From: Psettodes erumei
Lineage: Eukaryota; Chordata; Actinopteri; Pleuronectiformes; Psettodidae
Length of the DNA stretch: 64,000 nt
Assembly (NCBI GenBank): GCA_016785225.1
Contig: JAFBJZ010000870.1
Coordinates: 124,001-188,000 of the forward strand
Direction of reading: 5' to 3'
Numbering within the stretch: the stretch's first letter is position 1; every line of letters starts with the position of its first letter. The position numbers and the translations under genes are program-made. The notes below the pieces were generated by a model. The model did not search any database, was not told the DNA's origin, and saw only the letters and a program-made list of their open reading frames with translations. Below, one piece after another: positions 13,346-24,230 of the stretch.

Positions 13346-13635
13346 TAGCAGGTAGAAAGCGATGACTGAACGGCGCGCGTGTCCGACGCTTCCCCTGCCC
13401 CCGCCACCACGGAAACCCCTCCCCCCACCCCCAAAAGAAATAAAAGAAACCACAGCGTACATTTTATGTTTTCATTTGCCAGCTGGTGAAAAAAAATTGA
13501 GTCACTTCAGAAAGAATTTAATGTCTGAACGTAATTTTATGCCTGAACTGTTTCTTGATGGACATTTTCTGCGTATTTGCAAACTTAGGTATTGTGTAAA
13601 GGGTTTATATAGATGACTTGTTTGGGCATTTGCAA

Positions 13636-13653
13636 GTGTGTGTGATGTGTGTA
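13636..13653 (-). promoter_or_regulatory. AC-rich intronic tract just after the 115-nt exon donor
   Basis: On the sense strand this reads ACACACAUCACACACAC, beginning about 7 nt after the 5' splice site. CA-rich intronic RNA is a known hnRNP L ligand. It is also complementary to the (GU)14 tract on the other side of the exon, with a single 1-nt bulge. Confidence 0.5.
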
Positions 13654-13661
13654 TGACTCAC

Positions 13662-13776
13662 TCAGCATGCCCATCCCCAGCATGAAGGCATCCATGGTGT
13701 AGGGCAGACCCCTGGCTCGCCCTCGAGTACCTGGTGGGAACATCACCTCCTTGGGCTGGGCTTTCTTACATTCTAC
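13662..13776 (-). CDS. msi2: msi2 internal coding exon, post-RRM2 linker (115 nt)
   Basis: On the minus strand this reads [17 protein letters not shown], then [10 protein letters not shown], then [11 protein letters not shown], plus one base of the next codon. [11 protein letters not shown] is the last strand of RRM2 and is shared by Musashi-1 and -2. [20 protein letters not shown] is diagnostic of Musashi-2; Musashi-1 has a different sequence after KEVM. The RGRARG stretch is a basic RG motif. In Musashi-1 this region overlaps the segment reported to contact poly(A)-binding protein. The acceptor is tgtctccatag and the donor CTGA|GTGAGT (13661-13660). Phase 0 in and phase 1 out, so skipping would shift the frame. 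A (GT)14 repeat lies 16 nt upstream of the acceptor and an AC-rich stretch lies 7 nt past the donor. Confidence 0.98.
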
Positions 13777-13789
13777 CTATGGAGACAGA

Positions 13790-13792
<3 letters not shown>

Positions 13793-13820
<28 letters not shown>
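13793..13820 (-). repeat. (GT)14 microsatellite abutting the 115-nt exon 3' splice site
   Basis: On the plus strand this is (AC)14; on the msi2 sense strand it is (UG/GU)14, ending 16 nt before the exon. Only ttgtctgtctccatag lies between repeat and exon. The arrangement resembles the (TG)m tract before CFTR exon 9, where TDP-43 binding to UG repeats promotes skipping. The repeat occupies the space where the polypyrimidine tract and branch point would normally sit. Confidence 0.9.
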
Positions 13821-13822
<2 letters not shown>

Positions 13823-16800
13823 GTTTGCACACAGACACACAAAGAGACAAACCATTAGATTGTGTAGGTACACAACCAGACAGTTCTGACAGGGCTGTCT
13901 CAGCTCTTTAAGGTGGTTTTCTATTTGACTTGCAACGCGAGATGTTTTCCATAGAGAAAAACAAGACGGAGTCGATCTGAGCACCTCGCATTTGAGAGGA
14001 AAGTCTCTGAGGAGAACTTACAATCACGCTCCTCCTGCATTAAAGCAAAGGTTATTGCTCCAGTGAGCATGTGCCCAATGCCTCAGGGAAATACAAGCTA
14101 AATACTTTCCAAGAGTTTCTGAGACATCAAGGCAGGAGAAGCTCTGTTCTCCGGTGCCATTACCAAAGTCCCTCTGTGTGGCGGTTTGTCCAGTCTGTCT
14201 GTGAAAAGCAGTTTTTTGTCTAATCCAGACACAGAATATTCTCAAAAGCAATAATCTCATGACAAAACGTCTATTTGTTCACTGTTCTTTGTTTCCTTTA
14301 ACTTAAGTCTTGCCAGGGCAGTGTGTTTAAAATCTGGCGCTGCCAAAAAATGTCTTTCATAACTGAATACGCTTCTTTTTTTCCTTTTTTTTTTTTTTGT
14401 GAGTATTGTGTATTTGTGTACGTCTGCTGGGCTGAAATCCCCAGTGCCCCGCAGTCCAATTCCACCTGCAGCACTCATCTCTCTCCTGCGTTTCTCTCTC
14501 TCACTCCAGTTCTCACACATACAGGTTTGTTCATTTCCCATCTTGCAAGACTGACATCTCCTCCTCCTACATAACACATATCAAATGAGGGATGTGACAG
14601 GGGCAGATGAGGAGAAGGAGGAAGATGAGAGTCCTATTTACAACGTATCTATCCTATCTCGATGAATTATAGAGAAGCACAAGCGGCTGACAAGGGTGGC
14701 ATGGTCTTGCGTCTGTTGGTTGTTCTTTGGTAGGCTGAGTCTGTTCACCATGCTGCACAATCTATTTGCTCCACTGCCTGCTTGGCATCAGCCTGTCCAT
14801 CTGTTTGTCTGTTTGCCTCCTGGCTCTTGCCTGCTTCTCCCTACTGCCTCCACTTAAGCAGGGTTTTCTCGGCTGCTGCGATTCACATGTCATCCTGGCC
14901 TGCTGCACAAGACAGGCCGGTGCTGCCGGTGCTGCGTACACCTCAAACCAAGCCACGGCCCCGGCATCCATACAAATAGGCTTGCGTCTCTGACAGGCCA
15001 GAGGTGCACATTACTATTCACGTGCAACTGGCGCGCACGCTCGTACGTACACTTTGGCAGATGCAGCGCGCTGCTGCAAGCTGCCAAATAAAACCTCACA
15101 GCCGTAAGAAGTTGCTGCGCTAAACGAAGAAACTCTGTATATTCAGCAGAGAGGTGGAAATGCAAAAAGGGAACGCTAATGGAAAAAGGTTTCTATCACA
15201 GAGAGAAAGTCGCTGCATTGCAGAGCTGTGATTTGTTGCTGTTAGCGGCCCTTTCATTTGAAGCAGACCAACTAAAGTACACAGTTCCCTCAGCCACTTT
15301 GTAGCTGTCACAGCTACTCTGCCCTCCTTGCTCACCTGGCATGGTTTGACACTGTACTGAAGAGAGCGCAGGCGCTCTTATTGTCAGAGAACGACCCCCG
15401 GCATGGAAGTAGGAACCGGGGTGGGACAAATGGGCCTGTTAGAAATCGGAGCACACTGCTGGGATTTTCACGTACACGGAGCTGGGTGACAAATGCAGCC
15501 GAGTTCTGCCCACACCACAGACATGACAGTGTCTGATCAGCGTCCTCCGGTCGCCCCTGCCACATCCAGCGAGTTGGCCACTCAGGTAGCCTGCTGGGAG
15601 TGAGACAGATCCGGGCGTGAGTCATGCCTACATGCTCTCAGATGTGGGTCTTTGATATTCAGAGAGAGGGCTCCTTGTCATGGATTTAAAACCAGCCAGG
15701 AGCCAGGATCTGCGCTGGTGTGAGTTTGTGGGTGTTCACCTGCTTCAAACACGCGAGGACTGTACAAGGGAAGGAGGCGGGAGCTTTCAAGAGTGAACTG
15801 AGTCAAGAGGACAAGAAAAAGAGAGAACAGAGAGGACAGCAAGGCGGTTTCGAGTCTGACAATGAAGCACTGCAAAGGTTCAGCAGCCGTGAGAGCAGAG
15901 ATTCGAATTTTGCCATGTGGAGGCTTTTGCAGACTTCCGCCGCATGAGCTGTGCACGAACGCCACATTTACAGGCTCTCATTTCAACTGCAAGTGTCCTC
16001 CTGAATTATGGTCTGTGCAACCTGTCAGGACTCTTGAAGCTATGAAGGCGGCGCAACATTTTGTTGCGAAAAGTATCACGATCCACCATTCAGACGTCAT
16101 GAATGGAGGTGTTCAAGCAGCATTGTGCCTTGTTGAGAAAAGGGACACCCCATTAACCTGCCTTGCCTTCACTGCCAGGAAAGTTACACTGTTTTGTGCA
16201 GGAATAGCAGCCAGGAGATCATGCGTCACATAGACACACACACACACAGTTGCTTGACAGGTGCCTGCTGAGGTGAATTCCTGCCACACAGTGTTGACAA
16301 GGTAGGGTTACCCCAGCCCGCATTATTTCAACATATATATCAAGATATTTCCCCCTGAAATACTGCAATTGATATCTTTGAGATCTGTGTCATCCACGAT
16401 AGAGTCAGGGGTGGGTGGAATACAGAAAGTCAAACAGAGAAGCCCGTGCACCCTGAAACAGCTTAAATAAATCTTTTTAGTACGTTATTTAAAATACTGT
16501 TTGCAATTGCTTCAAGGGCTAAATTTAAAAAATTTTTCCAGGTGCGAGATTTATTAGAACAACGGTTCAATGATTCGTGATCGAGCAATGATTCAGATTC
16601 CAGGAGGCAACATACAACTGTTTTACAGAGTGGGCCTTGGATCTCCTCCAAGCAACCCGCAGCGGGAAATGACCGCAAAACACCGTGTGCTGTACGGGGA
16701 CAGATGTTGACACGCAGTCGCCGGTGGATGCTAACGCTTGGGAGGTCTAGGACGACAAAATGAAATGTTTAGTCTTTCGAATTTAAATAAATAGGCGACA

Positions 16801-17072
16801 CAGTCCGCGGGGTTTGTCTCTTATTTGGGGTTATTATTCTCTATCTACAAAGATAGCGCCACGTAATCAGTGTAGTAAAACAGCCCACCGGTGAAGAATA
16901 CACAAACGACTGCCTTTTTTTTTAATGTACAAACCCTAACCCAACACAAAGCAATGAAACGCTCCAGTTATGACCTTTTCAGTACATCTCCCGTACATAT
17001 TAACCTTGTAGGTATAACGGGAAGGTGTGGGCGGGATGGACTGGCAATGACTGTCCTTCAGGGACGAGCGCT

Positions 17073-17074
<2 letters not shown>

Positions 17075-17102
<28 letters not shown>
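17075..17102 (+). repeat. (GT)14 microsatellite
   Basis: A perfect GT dinucleotide repeat in intron sequence. Confidence 0.95.
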
Positions 17103-17103
<1 letters not shown>

Positions 17104-17837
17104 GAGCGGAAGGTGCATGGCTACCGTTGGCTTCACTAGTGAATGGATTCCATCAGTCGACTGGCAGACTGAAGAAAAGAAACAGTGTGATTCATTTACT
17201 CCAGCTCCCACTCCCCAGCTGAACAGTCAAAACACATAGACTGAGTAGTTAGGAAATGTCACGGCTCTGAGTGCACACTGTCAGGCATGGTGGTGCGGGA
17301 TTATTCACTTAAAAAAAGGCTTCTCACCACCATTTCCAAAAACAAAAATGTGATTCATTAAAAGAAACGAAAAACCAAAAACCAAGTTAATACAATATTT
17401 TGAATGCTGAAGTTAAAGCCTTTAGAGATAAGTAAAAGATATGGGAATCAATTCTATTTAAAGAAAATCTAGTGGGTAAAAAAAGATAGACTTTGCTACA
17501 GTCTTTTGAAAAGCTTCTGCACACAATGTGATGCTTTCTATTCATGTTACTTTATAATAAAATGCCCAGATCCTCTGTTCCATATTTTCTGTCCAACATC
17601 AAACGTTGCAAGCCTCTGAAGGGTCATTCTTTCGGTTCTCATGGATATAGACCTGGGTTGGCGGGTGGCTTTAAGACCTCTGTGAAATAGTCAAAACAAA
17701 AGCTGCACATCCTGTATTTCATAAAGTGGGTATTTGCAGCAGACATTCCATTCTGAACCACTTGTATCCATAGTCCATAAAAAGGAAAACTGAAGAATAG
17801 CAGATGTATTATAATGGCGAGTTTTGGATAAAGCAAA

Positions 17838-18302
17838 ATGATGCCTTCAATGGCCAGCAATCTTGCAGGAGTCATTGTGTTTGATGATATCTCAGCGTGG
17901 TCGTACAGTATAAAAGCTCAGGAATATGAGGTCATTTTAAGGACCAGGGGCTCCCTGCGGTGCCGACGTCGTTCCCTCGTCATGCTTCCACATTCCAGGA
18001 TGATATTGTCCCCACACACACAGAGGGACACGTCGGAAAGTGGGGCCATGATCATCAGGTTGACGTCCAATGGCTTCCATCACTTCCTCAATCAGCAGAT
18101 CTGAACATCATTGAGCTTTCATGGGATGTCCTGGAGTGCATAGTGCGAAGTGGATTTCCACCTCCTTCATCCCTCAAAGCTTTGCTTCTTCACTGAAGGG
18201 TAAACAGCCTATTACTTACAGTCCAGAACTTGTGAGCCGGCGCTCCGCGAGGAACTGAAACTCCGCGGAAGGGTGGTCCTACTCTGTTATTAGGCACTTG
18301 AT
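17838..18302 (+). pseudogene. Tc1/mariner transposase remnant, C-terminal half
   Basis: The plus strand encodes, across frameshifts, FQDDIVPTHTEGHVGKW, then QSADLNIIELSWDVLE, then a VRSGFPPPSSLKAL tail. These are the second catalytic Asp block, the PDLNxIE glutamate block and the C-terminal tail of a Tc1-type DDE transposase. Between the second D (codon at 18002) and the E (codon at 18113) there are 36 residues. The stretch to about 18302 fits the end of the protein. The N-terminal helix-turn-helix and first Asp are missing. It is truncated, frameshifted and inactive. The orientation is opposite to the neighbouring copy at 18640-19660, so the two are separate insertions or a rearranged pair. 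Confidence 0.8.
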
Positions 18303-18639
18303 GTTCAAACAGTGTTAAAGATTTCCAGTCTTTTAGAAAAAAAAATTCCAAGACATTTTTAACAACCCAGGGATTTCAGTTTGTCTCTGCAGAAATCCCC
18401 TTTTAAGAATAACTACACCCACGAATTCTGCTGGAACCCTCTACTGGATCACAGCGAGTAGTAAGCAAGTAGCTACGCGTGAGCAGAGTCCTCACATTTT
18501 TACACACGATGTGAACTTAGTTGGAAAAAATAGCTAGTAGCTAGTTTAATCTTCAACCAAAAACCAAGTGTGTCTAACGGTTTATAGGATATAAGATGTA
18601 TGGGTGACGAATTAAAGGAAAAATTAACTCAAGTGAGAT

Positions 18640-19660
18640 GTTGGGCCACTACGAGCCACCAGAACATCTTCAGTGGCATTGATTCAACAAACTCTCTGGA
18701 CTCTACTGGAGGGACAGAAGACCATCCCTGCAAAAGATATTCCCCTACTTGGCGGTGGAGTGCGCCGTCTAATCTCCCATAGGCGTTCAATTGGGTCGAG
18801 ACCCGGTGACCGCCACGGCCACAGCATACAATTCACATCGTTTTCAAACTCATCAAACCACTCAGTGACCCCTCCTGCCCTATGGATGGAGGCATTGTCA
18901 TCCTGGAAGAGACCACTCCCATCAGGACGGTTCATCATAGGATAAAGTTGATCACTTGGAGAAACTTTGTATTGATTTGCCGTGACCCTGTCCCCTAAGG
19001 GGAGACGTGGACCCAAGCCATGCCAGCAAAACGTCCCCCCACAGAACAACAGAGCCACCGGCTCCCCCCACTGCGGGGGTTAAGCGTTCAGACCTGTACT
19101 GTTTCCTCGGTGTCGCTATGCCACACATACACTCGCCCACTTGTCCAGAATATGGTGAGGGATGACTCATCTGACCATATCACATTTTTCCACATCTCTG
19201 TAGACCAGTGCCTCTGGTTTTTGCACCGCTGAACTCTCATATGTGCATCCATCTTTGTAACGAGGGGTTTATGCACTGCAACCCGACTATAATGTCCCTC
19301 TCTGTGTAATTGTCGACGGACTGTTTCTTGCTGACACAGTCTGATCACGTCCTGCGCTGACACTCTCGGTCACCTGAGAGAAGAGCTGCTCTTCTGTTGT
19401 TCCTTACGCGTCGCACTAATGCACGGGCATCGGGGCCATCAAACGTGAACTGTCGACCGGATTTTCGGACGTCTTTCCCACAGATGCAAATGCAGATGTC
19501 ACTTTCAGTTGCTATTCAAAAACCAGCGAGTTGAGCAGTCTTTATGACTGAAGCACCTGCCATCCGTGGCCCAACAATGAACCCTCTTTCAAAGCCACTT
19601 GGATCTTTTCTTGTTGCCTTCTTGATACTAAATCAGAATAAAGCTGGCCTGCTCGGCATT
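18640..19660 (-). pseudogene. Tc1/mariner transposase pseudogene, near full length, frameshifted
   Basis: On the minus strand pieces of one transposase follow in order across frameshifts. First is an N-terminal helix-turn-helix-like part with KDPSGFERGFIVG near 19620. Then comes KNQRHWSTEMWKNVIWSDES (first catalytic Asp) near 19170, a GGSVVLWGD block near 19050, FQDDNASIH (second Asp, codon 18897-18899), and SPGLDPIERLWE (Glu, codon 18786-18788). The second D and E are in one frame with 36 residues between them, as in the neighbouring plus-strand fragment. Several frameshifts and stops make it inactive. The family normally encodes a protein of about 340 residues, which fits the 1.0 kb span. 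I could not define terminal inverted repeats. Confidence 0.88.
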
Positions 19661-20717
19661 TTTACACATGCCACGGCGCACAAGTGGAAGTTTATTGCTC
19701 GGTTGTGTGAGGAACGATGAACCTATAACATTTTCTCTCCCAAGAGCACCTGTGTGGAAGCATCTGCATTCGCATATGTTTCGCCATTTGTTCAAGGTTT
19801 TTTTCTTTCGTCACTGCATTGAAGTCGTAGGCCTGCTCTCTCCCACCCACCCACACACACACACACACATACACACAAAATTGACTTCATAACCTCTGGA
19901 TGGAGCGCAGTAAACTTTAATGTGCAGTGGAAGCGCATGTGCCTGGTTTGCAGGTTTAACACACACCAGCAGAACTGGTACAGCTGACACTAACAAACTC
20001 GGGATGTGGGTCTAATTAAAAGTAATTAGGTCTAGTTAGCTGAACACAGACTTACCACTTCTTACAGCTCACAGGCTAAAAGCTATCACGAATCTTTATC
20101 ACAGCTAAGCGTATAATGTCTGTGGATTGATCAAATTATGTTAATTTAAGTGTGTTGCTCCTGGAAAATTACATTTTCCGAACTGTCCAGTATTGTCTTA
20201 GATATAATCCGAGTGAATGTCTCTCACAAACATCAAATCGGCTCTTTTATAGCATTATGTTTGACCTATTGAAGGAACTTAAAGGATTAAAGAGTTTCTT
20301 GCCCTGTGAAGTAGAAGTAACAGCATGCTGTTTTCACACCCAGTGCAGCTGTGATGTAGCATGGCACCATGTACAAGAGGCCATTCTTCTCTTAAAGTGC
20401 TGGCACAATATAAATGTGGGGTTTGTTTCATTTGTACAGCAGCCTATTACTGCATTTTATTTCGGCATCTTCAGACGGTGCGGCTGTCAGGTATAGGTGG
20501 CGTTGTCGATGAAATTGTCATAAAATAATGAAATCAGGAACTTCGCACTCATGGAGTCAGAAGCAGAAATTCTCACTTGGTCCGACTTCCACCTCAAGAC
20601 AATACCAAGAGAATCTGCCATTGTCCTCCTCTTTGTCCTTTTGCAAAGAAAGAAAAGCTTTAGGGCTTTCTGAGCTGAAGAAATTAGACACAGAAAGAAA
20701 CGTTAAAATCGTAATCG

Positions 20718-20739
20718 TTATTATTATTATTATTATTAT
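20718..20739. repeat. (TTA)n microsatellite
   Basis: About seven TTA units in AT-rich intron sequence. Confidence 0.9.
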
Positions 20740-20759
20740 GCTTTCGTCCTCATTCCTTT

Positions 20760-21190
20760 AATTAAGCACCACATGATGCTGTTCTATAATGATGTCTGGG
20801 TTACAAGAGATTATTTCTCTTTCAAACTTCTGCTTCCATCAATGTGCAGAGACTATGTGAATCTAAATATTAGGTTGATGTATAAACGCCCTCCTGCATT
20901 AGTCTTTTACCTCCGTATATCTCGGGGAGTCAGAGCTTCCTCCTTGCACAGTAATTGGCTGGTCATGTCAGGAAGACACAGTGAGGAATTGACAACTAAC
21001 AGAAAATTCCCTCCCTCCCGCTGTGATCATTTGCTACAGCTGTATATTAAAAATGACACATTAAAGAACATTACCTCGAAGCACTTGACTAAAACCAATG
21101 TGAGTCCATTTTAATGGCACATTGTTTGCTCATCAGAGCCAATACTTGATAGGTATTATTATGAATTAGCTGCGCACGCTGAACAGCGGG
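20760..21190. promoter_or_regulatory. candidate conserved non-coding element
   Basis: About 430 bp of complex, non-repetitive AT-rich sequence carries TTAATTAAGC, TAATATTAGG-like and ATTAGC motifs, a CCAAT box and repeated TTAA/TAAT cores. An open frame of 113 codons crosses it on the plus strand but has no recognisable domain or codon pattern, so I treat it as non-coding. The call is inferred from texture only. Confidence 0.3.
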
Positions 21191-23031
21191 GTGAGGAGTG
21201 ATGGAAGGCCTCTCGGCTGTGTTAAGGTGCTGTCTTTCTAATGTATGAAGCAGACCTCATACGCACAGCACACACTGTATGTGGAAACCAGAGGGTGTGA
21301 TAAACTGTTAAAAAAGTATTTGAAAACTGTCAAGCCATCTTCTGCTTATTGATTTTTTTCCCTCCAAAATATTTACTGGTTTTAATACAAGCTGCTGTGG
21401 CTATAGAATGTTTCTTCAATCACGCGGAGGCCGGCGGAGGATAATCCATACTTTTATCACATCCTGCATTCGCTAAAGCGGGGCCGTCCAGCGTCGAAGT
21501 CAGTGCGGCTGGCGGGGCAGGTTGAGGGCGTCTTGCTAAGCAGCGCCCTGTTTTTAATTATATATGAAGCAGAACTCGCTGTGACAGAGAGGAAGTGCTC
21601 CTGAGAGCGGGGCCTCGGTGACACACGAACACAGGGTGATTGACCGAGTCACTAAAAGGTCCCGTCACTCACATTTGAGTGGGCGCTGACCCACCGCGCT
21701 GCCAGAGCCCTTGAGAGGATGGGCAAGGAGAAGGTGGGGTGCCCTGTACATCCACAGCCCTCCCATGTGGGGTGGAATTTCTGTCTGCATCAATTATTCA
21801 AGAACCGTCTTAGATAACACTCGCAGGGAGGATGGATGAGGTCTATTTCTGTATGGTACTTCATAAGGATGAAGACAGGAGGCATTTTTTATTTGGTGTG
21901 CCGGCGCTTCAGACACTGGATAACCAGTACTCTGCTCTGTGCAACTAAGGTAAAACCTGAAGTGCCTTTGAAAAATGCTCCCAACACGCTCTTCATTCTT
22001 CCCTCTTTGCCGACATTCTCAGATGTCAGCACTTTGTAGACGATCCGCGGGACACGCTTATTTCCTGCATCCTCGGGGAGTTTAATGTACAGTAGGCGTT
22101 GCCAGGAGGGACTCCTACACGGGCGACAAAAGCCTCAGAAAGCCGGCCCTTGCTCTGTCTTTTCACACTAAACCGCGCGCCATATAATCATCATCTTTTC
22201 TGCTAAAGTCTCTGAGACTCCCACATGGGCCACATGGTTTCTATATGTGGCGTTTCTCTTTTACGAGCAACTCCACGCAGGTTTGGCATACTGTATCTGC
22301 AGCCGGTCCTGCAGCTATGCATTTTCTGGCCACACCCTTGAAGTACAACACGTTCTTTATCGAGATCTGCGAGTTGCGCAGAACGTTTGGCAACGTTTTA
22401 ATATTTGGGGGGTTTTTGCTTGGCCATTTGTTGAATGTGTTGATGACAAATGGTGCGAGCAACGCCTTTGTGAGCTGACGTTATTCTGTTTTCAATTCAT
22501 AGTTCAAATATTTGTCTTTTTATTCTCGGTTCAAATCAAAACCTTATTTAAATCATTTTATGCTGTGAAAACAACTGCTATAATTGTCTAACGGAAAACA
22601 ATCTGTATTTTATAAATGAATACTGATTACTATATTATTGGACTATTTATTAAGCAAATTTGCATTCCTTATTAGCTGATGAATTGTTATCTAATTACAG
22701 TAAAAAAAAAAAAAAGTTTGAGAGGCACACAGAAAATAAAACTCGACGTAGAAATGTACTCCAGAGATTTGATATCAGATTACTTGGCGAGCAAATGTTT
22801 TGGTAACGCAACAAACTGTGCAAAAATAGATTTTGAATAGTTTTTAAAATCGAGCACAGCGGCTGTTTTGCTTCATGCGCACAGACGCTCGAGCCTGTGC
22901 ATTCACTCATGATGCTGATGTGTGATATTTTTGCGTGTTCACACTGTGCTGCGCCTGCATGTCAAAGGATCGGAGACGTTTGATTGTGACAGAACATCTT
23001 CAACGCGCATATAGTCATTTCTTTCACACTC

Positions 23032-23055
23032 TTTTTTTTTTTTTTTTTTTTTTTT
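23032..23055 (+). repeat. T24 homopolymer
   Basis: A run of 24 T on the plus strand (A24 on the msi2 sense strand). No retroposon body is recognisable on either side. Confidence 0.95.
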
Positions 23056-23587
23056 CGGTTGCTGTCCCGAGCAGCGACTGTGATGCGGCGCAGGCAGACG
23101 GAGGGATGTATACTGGGGGTCATATGTGACCTGGGCTGGTCCCCGGCGAACACGGTTCTACTACACTGGTCCTGTCAGTCAGACAGCCAGTCGCTCCGTC
23201 AGTTCCAGGAAAAGGCCTGGGAGGGAGTGAAGACACACACTGAGAGAAGGAGCCCCACCGCACGGCAGTAAGACAAGTATTCCCTCCAGTCAATCACAAT
23301 CCACAGAACCGCTCAAATGATGCAGGAGCTCTCCAGAGGCCCGCAGGGTGGAACTGGGTAAAGGAGGACCTAATGTCACACTGGCTACACTGAGGTTGGT
23401 TCCTGTCAATTATCATAGGTGACATGATGACTTAGAAAACTGCTTCTGAACTCCGTGGCACTCTGAGATGACCATATTACCGGTGTAAGTAAAACAAGCA
23501 TCAGTGGGACTCCATGGAAGGTGTTAATCCCTGACTAATGAACTCTGCCTCTGCCAGAAGCTGCCCTGTTGCATCCATGGACATTTC

Positions 23588-23591
<4 letters not shown>

Positions 23592-23623
<32 letters not shown>
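23592..23623 (+). repeat. (TG)16 microsatellite downstream of the 83-nt exon
   Basis: A perfect TG repeat on the plus strand, CA on the sense strand, about 300 nt after the exon donor at 23921. Confidence 0.95.
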
Positions 23624-23624
<1 letters not shown>

Positions 23625-23921
23625 TAGGGGATTCAGAAAGAGAGGGACAGGCTCCACTCTCCCGTCCCTCAGCCTGACAGGCAGAACTCAGCCACACAAT
23701 TTCACGGTTTGTGGGCAGTACACACCACTGCCTTCCCATCCCTGAGACCCACAGAGTGTATGTGGATGTGTGTGTGTGTTTTAGCTTGTGCATATGAACA
23801 TGAACACGCACACACACATACACCAGCCCCCCTATTAATACTAGGGGAAAGAAGAAATCAAATATTAATCCTTCAACGCCCACCTGGAATTGAAAAAAAA
23901 AATAAAAATGAGTGGACTTAC

Positions 23922-24004
23922 CATTTTGTTATTGATTTCATGAAAATGAATTTCACAGACTTTCTCTACGATGTCTTCACTCTCAAAAGTTATGAAACCA
24001 AATC
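23922..24004 (-). CDS. msi2: msi2 internal coding exon, RRM2 C-terminal half (83 nt)
   Basis: On the minus strand this encodes (G)FGFITFESEDIVEKV followed by CEIHFHEINNKM, the end of Musashi RRM2. Joined to the preceding exon it completes the RNP1 octamer RGFGFITF, whose aromatic residues stack on RNA bases. The acceptor is a long pyrimidine tract ending in gcatag (purine-rich on the plus strand to about 24052). The donor is ATG|GTAAGT at 23921-23920. It is phase 1 in and phase 0 out: 2 + 27x3 = 83 nt. The residues FESEDIVEKV resemble vertebrate Musashi-1 more than mammalian Musashi-2 (FENEDVVEKV, from memory), whereas the downstream exons are clearly Musashi-2 type. The exon is isolated between a 37.4 kb upstream intron and a 10.1 kb downstream intron. 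Confidence 0.97.
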
Positions 24005-24230
24005 CTATGCAGAGAGAAACAGAGAAGGGGAGGGGGGGGCAAGGAGGGAGAGAATGAGTTATGAGTTAGTGGAGAACCTTAACAAAACTTCAGTAACTAA
24101 AAGAAAATGCACCACAAGATGGAATATTATCACGGGCCCAGATCCAGAAACTATGCGAGTACATCTGTGGAGATTGGCTCGGGCAAGGAAAAGAACAAGT
24201 GAACAAGACAGACATTGTCCTCTTTAAATC

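Larger units (their letters stand above)
8482..13661 (-). other. msi2: msi2 intron between the 115-nt and 75-nt exons (5.2 kb)
   Basis: This non-coding intron has alternating CA/GT-rich stretches near 10888-10975, a G-run cluster at 12717-12745, a GATA/GGAT-type short repeat at 12899-12955, and two blocks that look like candidate regulatory elements (11761-12120 and 13109-13345). The AC-rich stretch directly behind the donor (13636-13653 on the plus strand as GT) is treated separately. I see no RNA gene or transposon. Confidence 0.85.
13777..23921 (-). other. msi2: msi2 intron between the 83-nt and 115-nt exons (10.1 kb)
   Basis: This intron holds two decayed Tc1/mariner copies (17838-18302 and 18640-19660), (GT)14 at 17075-17102, a CA-rich tract at 19850-19878, a (TTA)n tract at 20718-20739, a run of 24 T at 23032-23055 and (TG)16 at 23592-23623. 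It also holds a complex AT-rich block at 20760-21190. Positions 13822-17000 are ordinary intron with no recognisable gene, RNA or repeat beyond short tracts. Confidence 0.85.

Noticed and set aside
17838..19660. The two Tc1 copies as a single element with long inverted repeats
   Set aside because: The plus copy has only the C-terminal half while the minus copy is near full length. Both encode transposase, so they are two insertions and not the arms of one element.
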